This document shows positions 16,608-24,594 of a DNA stretch of 42,700 nucleotides, in pieces. Origin of the DNA: Amycolatopsis decaplanina DSM 44594. GTDB taxonomy: Bacteria; Actinomycetota; Actinomycetes; Mycobacteriales; Pseudonocardiaceae. The translations under genes were made by a program, and so were the position numbers. Location of the stretch: the NCBI RefSeq assembly GCF_000342005.1, contig NZ_AOHO01000062.1, positions 1 to 42,700 of the forward strand. Direction: 5' to 3'. Every line of letters starts with the position of its first letter. The first letter of the stretch is position 1. The notes beneath the pieces are model-generated. The model did no database searches and was not told the DNA's origin. It saw only the letters and a program-made list of their open reading frames with translations.

Positions 16608-18281
16608 GTGAGTACAGGGGAACCGCTGGTCGTCGGCGTCGACTTCGGGACGCTGTCCGGCCGGGCCGTCGTGGTCCGCGTCCGTGACGGCGCGGAACTG
16701 GGCAGCGCGGTTTCGGAGTACCGGCACGGCGTGATCGACCGGATCCTGCCGGAGACCGGGCACGGTCTGCCGCCGGATTGGGCACTGCAGGTGCCGTCGG
16801 ACTACGTCGACGTGCTCCGCACCGCCGTGCCGGAAGCCGTCCGCGCCGCCGGCGCGGATCCCGCCGACGTGATCGGCATCGGCACCGACTTCACCGCGTG
16901 CACCATGGTGCCGACGACGGCCGAGGGCACCCCGCTGTGCGAACTGCCCGAGTTCGCCGGAGAGCCGCACGCCTACGTGAAGCTGTGGCGGCACCATTCC
17001 GCGCAGCCGCAGGCGGACCGGATCAACGCGCTGGCCCGGAAGCGCGGCGAGTCGTGGCTTCCGCGCTACGGCGGGTTGATCTCCTCGGAGTGGGAGTTCG
17101 CCAAGGCGTTGGAGGTCTTCGAAGAGGCGCCCGAGGTCTACGACCGGATGCGGCATTGGGTCGAGCTCGCAGACTGGATCGTCTGGCAGCTCAGCGGGAC
17201 CTATGTCCGCAACGCCTGCACCGCCGGGTACAAGGGCATCCTGCAGGACGGCCGCTACCCGGGCGCGGAGTTCCTGGAAGAGCTGGCGCCCGGCTTCGGG
17301 TCCTTCGTGGACGACAAACTCGTGCAGCCGCTGGGCGCACTCGGTGCCAAGGCGGGAAACCTGAGCGCTCAGGCGGCGGAATGGACCGGGCTGCCGGAGG
17401 GCATCGCGGTCGCCGTCGGCAACGTCGACGCGCATGTCACCGCGCCCGCCGTCCAGGCGGTGGAGCCGGGACAGATGGTCGCGATCATGGGCACGTCCAC
17501 CTGTCACGTGATGAACGGCGCCGAACTGCGCGAAGTGCCGGGGATGTGCGGCGTCGTCGACGGCGGCATCGTGTCGGGGAAGTGGGGCTACGAGGCCGGG
17601 CAGAGCGGTGTCGGCGACATCTTCGCGTGGTTCGTCGAACACGGTGTCCCGGCGTCCTATGTGGAGGACGCCAGGGAGGCGGGGATCTCCGTCCACGAAC
17701 TGCTCACGCGGCTCGCCTCGGTCCAGGAGATCGGCGAGCACGGGCTGGTCGCGCTCGACTGGCACAGCGGGAACCGGTCGGTGCTGGTCGACCACGAACT
17801 GTCCGGCGTCGTCGTCGGGCAGACCCTCGCGACCCGTGCCGAGGACACCTATCGCGCGCTGCTGGAAGCGACCGCGTTCGGTACCAGGACGATCGTCGAG
17901 ACCTTCGAACGCGCCGGGGTGCCGGTCACCGAACTGATCGTCGCCGGTGGCCTGGTCAAGAACCCGCTCCTGATGCAGATCTACGCCGACGTCACGAACC
18001 TGCCGCTCTCGGTGGCGGGCTCGGCGCAGAGTCCCGCGCTGGGCTCGGCGATCCACGCCGCCGTCGCGGCCGGAGCGCACCCGGACGTCCCGGCGGCGGC
18101 CCTCGCGATGGGCTCGGTCCGCCGCGCGGTCCACCGGCCGATCGCCGAGAACGTGAAGGCCTACGACGACCTCTACACCGAGTACGCCGCGCTGCACGAC
18201 TACTTCGGCCGCGGGGCCAACGACGTCATGCACCGGCTCGCCGCCCGACGCCGTGCCGCCAGGAAAGGACAGCACCGATGA
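16608..18281 (+). CDS. araB: Ribulokinase
   Basis: The 557-residue FGGY-family kinase phosphorylates L-ribulose to L-ribulose 5-phosphate with ATP in the cytoplasm. The N-terminal phosphate motif reads VGVDFGTLSGRAVVV. Conserved blocks include GIGTDFTACTMVPT, the ribulokinase-like LWRHHSAQPQADRIN, MGTSTCHVMN and the FGGY C-terminal motif GGLVKNPLLMQIYADVTN. Length fits AraB. The GTG at 16608 has GGGAG eight bases upstream; the earlier in-frame GTG at 16581 lies within the operator. Its stop overlaps the araD start by an ATGA. It heads the araB-araD-araA operon behind operator 3. Confidence 0.95.
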   Translation: MSTGEPLVVGVDFGTLSGRAVVVRVRDGAELGSAVSEYRHGVIDRILPETGHGLPPDWALQVPSDYVDVLRTAVPEAVRAAGADPADVIGIGTDFTACTMVPTTAEGTPLCELPEFAGEPHAYVKLWRHHSAQPQADRINALARKRGESWLPRYGGLISSEWEFAKALEVFEEAPEVYDRMRHWVELADWIVWQLSGTYVRNACTAGYKGILQDGRYPGAEFLEELAPGFGSFVDDKLVQPLGALGAKAGNLSAQAAEWTGLPEGIAVAVGNVDAHVTAPAVQAVEPGQMVAIMGTSTCHVMNGAELREVPGMCGVVDGGIVSGKWGYEAGQSGVGDIFAWFVEHGVPASYVEDAREAGISVHELLTRLASVQEIGEHGLVALDWHSGNRSVLVDHELSGVVVGQTLATRAEDTYRALLEATAFGTRTIVETFERAGVPVTELIVAGGLVKNPLLMQIYADVTNLPLSVAGSAQSPALGSAIHAAVAAGAHPDVPAAALAMGSVRRAVHRPIAENVKAYDDLYTEYAALHDYFGRGANDVMHRLAARRRAARKGQHR

Positions 18282-18964
18282 GTCTCGCCGTGGAGATCAC
18301 GGACACCTTCGAAGAACTGCGGGACACCGTCGCCCGGTTGCACGGCGAGCTGACCCGCTACGAGCTGGTCATCTGGACCGCGGGAAACGTGTCGGCGCGA
18401 GTCCCCGGGCACGACCTGATGGTGATCAAACCGTCCGGGGTGTCCTACGACGAACTGAGTGCCGACACGATGGTCGTCACCGACCTGTACGGCGAAGTGG
18501 TCCACGGTGACCTGGCGCCGTCTTCGGACACGGCCGCGCACGCCTACGTCTACCGGCACATGCCGGAGGTCGGTGGTGTCGTCCACACGCATTCGACCTA
18601 CGCCACCGCTTGGGCGGCGCGCGGGGAACCGATCCCGTGCGTGCTCACGATGATCGCGGACGAGTTCGGCGGAGACATCCCGGTCGGACCGTTCGCGCTG
18701 ATCGGTGACGATTCGATCGGACGGGGCATCGTCGAGACGCTGCGCGCCGGCCGGTCACCCGCGGTGCTGATGCGCAACCACGGTCCGTTCACCGTCGGCC
18801 GCACCGCACGGGACGCGGTCAAGGCCGCGGTGATGGTCGAGGACGTCGCCAAGACCGTCCACATCGCTTCCGCGCTGGGCACACCGGAACCACTGTCCGG
18901 ACAGGACATAGACCGGCTCTACGCGCGCTACCAGAACGTCTACGGCCAGCAGGGAGAGAAGTGA
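18278..18964 (+). CDS. araD: L-ribulose-5-phosphate 4-epimerase
   Basis: This 228-residue class II aldolase/epimerase converts L-ribulose 5-phosphate to D-xylulose 5-phosphate, which enters the pentose phosphate pathway. Family motifs are WTAGNVSARVPG near the start, the metal-binding VHTHSTYATAWA, the PVGPFALIG region and NHGPFTVG. The length fits AraD, and the neighbours araB and araA decide between it and the related fuculose aldolases. It overlaps araB by four bases and its stop overlaps the araA GTG by four bases (GTGA). Confidence 0.93.
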   Translation: MSLAVEITDTFEELRDTVARLHGELTRYELVIWTAGNVSARVPGHDLMVIKPSGVSYDELSADTMVVTDLYGEVVHGDLAPSSDTAAHAYVYRHMPEVGGVVHTHSTYATAWAARGEPIPCVLTMIADEFGGDIPVGPFALIGDDSIGRGIVETLRAGRSPAVLMRNHGPFTVGRTARDAVKAAVMVEDVAKTVHIASALGTPEPLSGQDIDRLYARYQNVYGQQGEK

Positions 18965-20466
18965 GCACACAGCGCAAGACCGAGGTCTGGTTCCTCACCG
19001 GGAGTCAGGCGCTCTACGGGGAGGAGACCCTCGAACAGGTCGCGGGCCAGTCTTTGCAGATCCAGCGGATGCTGGCCGACACCGGCCGGATCTCGGCCGG
19101 GATCGTCGCGAAGCCGGTGCTGACGGAGCCGTCGGCTATCCGGCGCGTGATGCTCGACGCGAACGCGGACGACGCCTGTGTCGGCGTGATCGCGTGGATG
19201 CACACGTTCTCGCCGGCGAAGATGTGGATCACCGGCCTGGACGCGCTGCGGAAACCCTTGCTGCATCTGCACACCCAGCTCAACGAGGCGCTGCCGTGGC
19301 AGTCCATCGACATGGACTTCATGAACCTGAACCAGGCCGCGCACGGCGACCGCGAGTTCGGCTACATCCAGACCCGGCTCGGGGTGCCGCGCAAGACCAT
19401 CGCCGGGCACGCGGCGGATCCCTCGGTCGCCGACCGGATCGACGCCTGGGTCCGCGCGGCGGTCGGACGTCAGACGATCGGCTCGCTCAAGCTCGCGCGT
19501 TTCGGTGACAACATGCGCGATGTCGCGGTCACCGACGGGGACAAGGTCGAGGCGGAACTGAAGTTCGGCGTCTCGGTGAACACCTACGGCGTCAACGAAC
19601 TCGTCGAACTGGTCGACGCGGTGCCCGACGCCGAGATCGACACTCTCGTCGAGGAGTACGCCGACAGGTACTCGCTCGCGCCGGAGCTGGTCAAGGCGGG
19701 GGAGCGGCATGAATCGCTGCGTTACGCGGCCCGGATCGAGCAAGGACTTCGCACGTTCCTGACGCGCGGTGGTTTCGGCGCCTTCACCACGAACTTCGAG
19801 GATCTCGGCGGCCTGCGGCAGCTCCCCGGTCTCGCGGTGCAGCGCTTGATGGCCGACGGCTACGGGTTCGGCGGCGAGGGCGACTGGAAGACGTCCGCGC
19901 TGCTGACCGCGGTGAAGGCGATGGGCCGCGATTCGGAGCGCGGGACGTCCTTCATGGAGGACTACACCTACCACTTCGGTCCCGGCGAGCCGAAGATCCT
20001 CGGCGCGCACATGCTCGAAGTCTGCCCGAGCATCGCCGCCGCCCGGCCTTCGTGCGAGATCCACCCGCTCGGCATCGGTGGCCGCGAGGATCCCGTCCGG
20101 CTGGTCTTCGACGCCGCCGCCGGTGACGCCGTCGTCATCGGTCTCGCCGACCTCGGTGACCGGTTCCGTCTGGTGGCCAACGAGGTCGAGGTCGTCGCGC
20201 CGGACGAGCCGTTGCCGAATCTGCCGGTGGCGCGCGCGGTGTGGAAGCCGGCGCCGTCGCTGGCGACGTCCGCCGAGGCGTGGATCACCGCGGGCGGACC
20301 GCACCACACGGTGCTCACCCAGGCCGTCGGCGCCGAAACGATCCGGGATTTCGCCACCATGCTCGACGTCGAACTGCTGGTGATCGACCGGACCACGACC
20401 CCTGCCTCGATCGCCGACCGGATGCGCTGGAACCAGGCCTATTACCGGCTCGCACAAGGATTCTGA
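18961..20466 (+). CDS. araA: L-arabinose isomerase
   Basis: This 501-residue enzyme interconverts L-arabinose and L-ribulose, the first step of the pathway. Its N-terminus EVWFLTGSQALYGEETLEQV is nearly diagnostic of AraA. Further blocks include MHTFSPAKMWI, LHTQLNEALPW, the catalytic-region MEDYTYHFGPGEPKILGAHM and the C-terminal Ile/Arg-rich WNQAYYRLAQGF. Manganese is the usual metal. It begins with GTG overlapping the araD stop. A second sugar-binding protein gene begins 26 bases after its end, so transcription probably continues into the second importer. Confidence 0.96.
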   Translation: MSTQRKTEVWFLTGSQALYGEETLEQVAGQSLQIQRMLADTGRISAGIVAKPVLTEPSAIRRVMLDANADDACVGVIAWMHTFSPAKMWITGLDALRKPLLHLHTQLNEALPWQSIDMDFMNLNQAAHGDREFGYIQTRLGVPRKTIAGHAADPSVADRIDAWVRAAVGRQTIGSLKLARFGDNMRDVAVTDGDKVEAELKFGVSVNTYGVNELVELVDAVPDAEIDTLVEEYADRYSLAPELVKAGERHESLRYAARIEQGLRTFLTRGGFGAFTTNFEDLGGLRQLPGLAVQRLMADGYGFGGEGDWKTSALLTAVKAMGRDSERGTSFMEDYTYHFGPGEPKILGAHMLEVCPSIAAARPSCEIHPLGIGGREDPVRLVFDAAAGDAVVIGLADLGDRFRLVANEVEVVAPDEPLPNLPVARAVWKPAPSLATSAEAWITAGGPHHTVLTQAVGAETIRDFATMLDVELLVIDRTTTPASIADRMRWNQAYYRLAQGF

Positions 20467-20492
20467 TCGGTCCCCACCGGAGAGAAGGAACA

Positions 20493-21620
20493 ATGAAGTT
20501 CACGAAACTGGCCACACTGGCCGTGGCGGTCGGCCTCGGTGCCGCACTGACGGCCTGCGGTTCGAGTGAGAAGACCGTCGATCAGCAGGCGGCCGCCGGC
20601 GGTGCCGCGGGCGGTCTCGTCGGTGTCACCATGCCGACCAAGTCGTCGGAGCGCTGGATCCACGACGGCGACAACATCAAGGCGGCGCTGGAGAAGCTGG
20701 GCTACCAGGTCGACCTGCAGTACGCCGAGGACGACATCCCCACCCAGGTGAACCAGATCGAGAACCAGATCACCAAGGGCGCGAAGCTGCTCGTGATCGC
20801 CTCGATCGACGGCACCGCGATCACCACCCAGCTGCAGGAGGCCGCGGACAAGAAGATCCCGGTCATCGCCTACGACCGGCTGATCCGCAACACCCCGAAC
20901 GTCGACTACTACGCGACCTTCGACAACTTCAAGGTCGGCGTGCAGCAGGCGACGTCGCTGCTCACCGGGTTCAAGGTGCTCAAGGAGGACGGTTCGCCGG
21001 GGGAGGGCAAGGGACCGTTCAACGTCGAACTCTTCGCGGGTTCGCCGGACGACAACAACGCGACGTTCTTCTTCAACGGCGCCATGTCGGTGCTGAAGCC
21101 GTACCTCGACAACGGGACGCTGGTGGTCAAGAGCGGCCAGACCGCGTTCAACGTCGCGGCGATCCTGCGCTGGCAGGCGGCGACCGCGCAACGGCGGATG
21201 GAAGACCTGCTGACCAAGACCTACAGCTCCGGCGACAAGGTGCAGGGCGTGCTCTCGCCGTACGACGGGCTCTCCATCGGCATCCTCTCGGCCCTGAAGA
21301 GCAACGGCTACGGAACCCCGGGCCAGCCGTACCCCGTGGTCACCGGCCAGGACGCCGAGGTCGCGTCGGTGAAGTCGATCATCGCCGGTGAGCAGTACTC
21401 GACGATCTTCAAGGACACCCGCAAACTCGCCGAGACCACGGTCAAGATGGCCGACGCGGTGCTCAAGGGCGGCAAGGCCGAGACCAACAACACCACCGAT
21501 TACGACAACGGTCAGAAGGTCGTCCCGGCGTTCCTGCTGGAGTCGGTGATCCTGAACAAGGGGAACTACCAGAAGGAGCTCATCGAGTCCGGCTACTACA
21601 CCGCGGAACAGCTGAGGTAG
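20493..21620 (+). CDS. chvE: Multiple-sugar-binding lipoprotein, ChvE-like
   Basis: The 375-residue protein starts MKFTKLATLAVAVGLGAALT with lipobox LTAC, so it is a surface lipoprotein. The mature part matches the ChvE/multiple monosaccharide-binding type: MPTKSSERWIHDGDNIKAAL, YAEDDIPTQVNQIENQITKGAK, ASIDGTAITTQLQEA and GSPDDNNATFFFNGAM. ChvE of Agrobacterium binds arabinose, galactose and other aldoses. A strong ribosome site (AGAAGGA) precedes the ATG. It follows araA by 26 bases and is followed by its ATPase and permease genes, so it serves as a second arabinose (possibly also galactose) importer in the araB operon. Confidence 0.9.
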   Translation: MKFTKLATLAVAVGLGAALTACGSSEKTVDQQAAAGGAAGGLVGVTMPTKSSERWIHDGDNIKAALEKLGYQVDLQYAEDDIPTQVNQIENQITKGAKLLVIASIDGTAITTQLQEAADKKIPVIAYDRLIRNTPNVDYYATFDNFKVGVQQATSLLTGFKVLKEDGSPGEGKGPFNVELFAGSPDDNNATFFFNGAMSVLKPYLDNGTLVVKSGQTAFNVAAILRWQAATAQRRMEDLLTKTYSSGDKVQGVLSPYDGLSIGILSALKSNGYGTPGQPYPVVTGQDAEVASVKSIIAGEQYSTIFKDTRKLAETTVKMADAVLKGGKAETNNTTDYDNGQKVVPAFLLESVILNKGNYQKELIESGYYTAEQLR

Positions 21621-21624
21621 CGAC

Positions 21625-23148
21625 GTGACCGACGAAATCCTTCGGATGCGGGGGATCACCAAGACCTTCCCCGGCGTCAAGGCGCTGCAGGACGTCAATC
21701 TGTCGGTGCGCAGGGGTGAGATCCACGCGATCTGCGGCGAGAACGGCGCGGGCAAGTCCACGCTGATGAAGGTGCTCTCGGGCGTCTACGCGCACGGCTC
21801 GTACGACGGCGAGATCGTCTTCGACGGCGAGCCGTGCGCGTTCTCCGCGATCCGCGACAGCGAACGCCGCGGCATCGTGATCATCCATCAGGAACTCGCG
21901 CTGTGCCAGCAGCTGTCCATCGCGGAGAACATCTTCCTCGGGAACGAAAAGGCGCGCGGCGGGCTGATCGACTGGAACCGGACCAACTCCGAGGCGGGCG
22001 AGCTGCTGCGGCGCGTCGGCCTCCGGGAGAACCCGGTGACGCCGGTGCTCGACATCGGCGTCGGCAAACAGCAGCTGGTCGAGATCGCCAAGGCACTGTC
22101 CAAAGAGGTCAAACTCCTCATCCTGGACGAGCCGACGGCGGCGCTGAACGACGACGATTCGGCGCATCTGCTCGAACTGCTGCGCGGCCTCCGCGACGAC
22201 GGCGTCACCTGCGTCCTGATCTCGCACAAGCTCAACGAGATCGCCGCGATCGCCGACTCGATCACCATCCTGCGCGACGGCAGGACGATCGAGACGCTGG
22301 ACGCGAGCACGGTGACCGAAGACCGGATCATCGCCGGGATGGTGGGCCGGAAACTGGAGAACCGGTTCCCGCCGAGGGAACCGCGGATCGGCGACGAGGT
22401 CCTCCGGATCGAGGATTGGACCGTGCACAGCCCGACGCAACACGGCCGGGTCGTCGTGGACGGAGCGAGCCTGACGTTGCGGCGCGGCGAGATCGTCGGG
22501 CTGGCGGGGCTGATGGGCGCCGGGCGGACCGAACTCGCGATGAGCGTGTTCGGCCGCTCGTACGGCAAGGACATCTCCGGACGTCTGGTCAAGGACGGCA
22601 AGGAGATCGAGGTGCGCACGGTCGGCGACGCCGTCGCGAACGGGATCGCCTACGCCACCGAGGACCGCAAACGCTACGGGCTCAACCTCATTGAGGACAT
22701 CCAGCGCAACATCTCCGGCGCGGCGCTGGGGAAGCTCGCCCGGCGCGGGTGGGTGGACGAGAACGAAGAACACCGTGTCGCCGAAGAATTCCGCAAGAGC
22801 ATGAACATCAAGGCACCGGACGTGCGAAGCGTGACCGGCACGCTCTCCGGCGGCAACCAGCAGAAGGTCGTGCTGTCCAAGTGGATCCTCACCGATCCGG
22901 ACGTGCTGATCCTCGACGAGCCGACCCGAGGCATCGACGTCGGCGCGAAGTACGAGATCTACACGATCGTCAACCGGCTCGCCGACGAGGGGAAGGCCGT
23001 CCTGGTCATCTCGTCCGAGCTGCCGGAACTGCTCGGACTGTGCGACCGGATCTACACGTTGTCGGCGGGCCGGATCACCGGCGAGGTCGGCCGGGCCGAG
23101 GCCACCCAAGAGGTCCTCATGCGGGCGATGACCAGGGAACAGGAGTAA
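21625..23148 (+). CDS. mmsA: Multiple monosaccharide ABC transporter ATPase, GguA-like
   Basis: This 507-residue protein has two ABC cassettes. The first has GENGAGKST and LLILDEPTAALND with the GguA-like HQELALCQQLSIAENIFLGNE. The second has the degenerate Walker A GLMGAGRTE, signature LSGGNQQKVVLSKWIL and LILDEPTRGIDVG. It energises uptake through the following permease. It begins with GTG four bases after the chvE-like stop; the following permease ATG lies three bases after its own stop. It shares the fold of the ATPase at 12915 but belongs to a different subgroup, so the two importers are not a recent duplication. Confidence 0.91.
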   Translation: MTDEILRMRGITKTFPGVKALQDVNLSVRRGEIHAICGENGAGKSTLMKVLSGVYAHGSYDGEIVFDGEPCAFSAIRDSERRGIVIIHQELALCQQLSIAENIFLGNEKARGGLIDWNRTNSEAGELLRRVGLRENPVTPVLDIGVGKQQLVEIAKALSKEVKLLILDEPTAALNDDDSAHLLELLRGLRDDGVTCVLISHKLNEIAAIADSITILRDGRTIETLDASTVTEDRIIAGMVGRKLENRFPPREPRIGDEVLRIEDWTVHSPTQHGRVVVDGASLTLRRGEIVGLAGLMGAGRTELAMSVFGRSYGKDISGRLVKDGKEIEVRTVGDAVANGIAYATEDRKRYGLNLIEDIQRNISGAALGKLARRGWVDENEEHRVAEEFRKSMNIKAPDVRSVTGTLSGGNQQKVVLSKWILTDPDVLILDEPTRGIDVGAKYEIYTIVNRLADEGKAVLVISSELPELLGLCDRIYTLSAGRITGEVGRAEATQEVLMRAMTREQE

Positions 23149-23151
23149 GAC

Positions 23152-24405
23152 ATGAGCACCGCCTCCGCCGACACCGTCACCGGTGTCCCGGAACAGCAGG
23201 GAACCGCGCCGGCCAGGGCGCCGCGCCGGATCTCGTTCAACCCGCGCGAGAGCGGCATCTACGTCGCGTTCGCGCTGATCGTCGTGTTGTTCTCGATCCT
23301 CACCGGCGGCGCGCTGCTGGAACCGCAGAACATCTCGAACCTGATCGTGCAGAACTCGTACGTGCTGATCCTCGCGATCGGCATGATCCTGATCATCATC
23401 GCCGGGCACATCGACCTGTCGGTCGGTTCCGTGGTGGCGCTGACCGGCGCGATCTCGGCCGTGCTGATGGTGAACCTCGGTATGGCGTGGCCGGTCGCAC
23501 TGCTCATCACACTGGCCGTCGGCGCGGTGATCGGGGCGTGGCAGGGGTATTGGGTCGCCTACTTCGGCATCCCGGCGTTCATCGTGACGCTGGCCGGGAT
23601 GCTGATCTTCCGCGCCCTCACCCTGACCGTGCTCGGGAACCAGGGGATCGGCCCGTTCCCGGACGAGGTGCGGACGCTGGCGAACGGGTTCACCGGCGGC
23701 TACCTCGGCAACATCGGGCTCGGCCCGCTCGGCGGCGCCGACGTGGTCAGCCTGCTGGTGGGCGCCCTGGCCATCGCGGGCGCCGTCGTCTCGAGGTGGC
23801 GCAAGCGGACGGCCCGGCTGAACTACCTGCAGGAGGTGGACCCGCTGCCGATGTTCCTGCTGAAGATCGCCGCGGCGGCCGCCGTCGTGCTGTTCGTGGT
23901 GGTCCAGCTGGCGCGGTACAAGAACCTGCCGTGGGTGCTGATCCTGCTGTCGGTGCTGGTGATCGGCTACTCGCTGGTGACGACGCGGGCGGTGTTCGGC
24001 CGCCACATCTACGCCATCGGCGGGAACCTCCAGGCAGCGACGCTGTCCGGGGTGAAGGTCAAGTCGGTGACATTCTGGATCTTCGTCAACATGGGCGTGC
24101 TCTCCGCGCTCGCGGGGATCATCGTGGCCGGGCGGCTCAACCAGGCCGGGCCGACCGCGGGCAACATGTTCGAACTCGACGCGATCGCCGCGGCGTTCAT
24201 CGGCGGCGCCGCGGTGCAGGGCGGGGTCGGCAAGGTGGTCGGCGCGATCACCGGTGGTCTCATCATGGGCGTGATCAACAACGGCATGTCCCTCATCGGC
24301 GCGCCGACCGAGAGCGTGAACCTGGTCAAGGGATTCGTGCTGCTCGCCGCCGTCGCGTACGACATCTGGACCAAACGACGGGCCCGTACAGGCAAAAGCT
24401 CGTGA
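23152..24405 (+). CDS. mmsB: Multiple monosaccharide ABC transporter permease, GguB-like
   Basis: This 417-residue CUT2 permease is longer than the usual RbsC type and has the GguB layout: a first set of membrane segments with IGMILIIIAGHIDLSVGSVVAL, then a basic cytoplasmic loop (SRWRKRTARLNYLQEVDP) and a second set with FELDAIAAAFIGGAAVQGGVGKV. One such permease suffices as a homodimer. It completes the second importer. Its TGA stop (24403-24405) lies within the left arm of the palindrome at 24401-24442, so that palindrome serves as its transcription terminator or has inserted at the gene end. The N-terminus has a 40-residue Thr/Ala/Pro-rich tail. Confidence 0.91.
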   Translation: MSTASADTVTGVPEQQGTAPARAPRRISFNPRESGIYVAFALIVVLFSILTGGALLEPQNISNLIVQNSYVLILAIGMILIIIAGHIDLSVGSVVALTGAISAVLMVNLGMAWPVALLITLAVGAVIGAWQGYWVAYFGIPAFIVTLAGMLIFRALTLTVLGNQGIGPFPDEVRTLANGFTGGYLGNIGLGPLGGADVVSLLVGALAIAGAVVSRWRKRTARLNYLQEVDPLPMFLLKIAAAAAVVLFVVVQLARYKNLPWVLILLSVLVIGYSLVTTRAVFGRHIYAIGGNLQAATLSGVKVKSVTFWIFVNMGVLSALAGIIVAGRLNQAGPTAGNMFELDAIAAAFIGGAAVQGGVGKVVGAITGGLIMGVINNGMSLIGAPTESVNLVKGFVLLAAVAYDIWTKRRARTGKSS

Positions 24406-24442
24406 GTGGTAAGGACGGTTCTAACCGTCCTTACCACTCACG
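24401..24442. repeat. Palindrome family copy 1 (20-base perfect arms)
   Basis: Arms 24401-24420 and 24423-24442 are exact reverse complements around the centre CT. The outer arm begins CGTGAGTGGTAA and the centre reads GGTTCTAACC. It overlaps the mmsB stop codon and ends where an AbfB-like fragment begins. Copies 2 and 3 lie at 28354-28399 and 31897-31950. As an RNA it forms a very strong hairpin in either direction. Confidence 0.85.
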
Positions 24443-24572
24443 GCTGGCGGTGTCCTTCCGCCTGCCGGGTGAACCTGCCACCTATTTGGCCCACGACAAG
24501 GGAAGGATCTTGGTCTTCCGTCCCGGTGCCGCGGTGCGGGATCGTCAACGGGTCAGCTTCCGGCTCAGCTGA
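24443..24572 (+). pseudogene. Possible C-terminal fragment of an AbfB (CBM42)-containing arabinofuranosidase
   Basis: One frame of this 130-base stretch reads RLAVSFRLPGEPATYLAHDK and then GRILVFRPGAAVRDRQRVSFRLS before a TGA at 24570. The pattern SFR...YLAHD...(about 15 residues)...SFRL resembles one repeat of the AbfB arabinose-binding domain at the end of some alpha-L-arabinofuranosidases. No start codon or upstream catalytic part remains; the frame begins right after palindrome copy 1. In an arabinose locus such an enzyme would be expected, so this may be what is left of a deleted gene. The match is by eye and short, so confidence is low. Confidence 0.35.
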
Positions 24573-24594
24573 ACTCTCTGGGAGGTTGAACGCA

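Noticed and set aside
21580..24006. An 808-codon minus-strand frame across the ATPase and permease genes
   Set aside because: High-GC DNA gives long antisense frames. The product is rich in Arg, Asp, His and Val with no family pattern, while the plus strand encodes a normal importer.
11939..24405. The two sugar importers as a recent duplication
   Set aside because: They differ in permease number, binding protein type and ATPase sequence, so they belong to separate subfamilies.
24406..24594. Extension of the GH2 frame upstream to 24406
   Set aside because: It would begin in the palindrome, is not protein-like, and puts 63 residues before an obvious signal peptide at GTG 24595.
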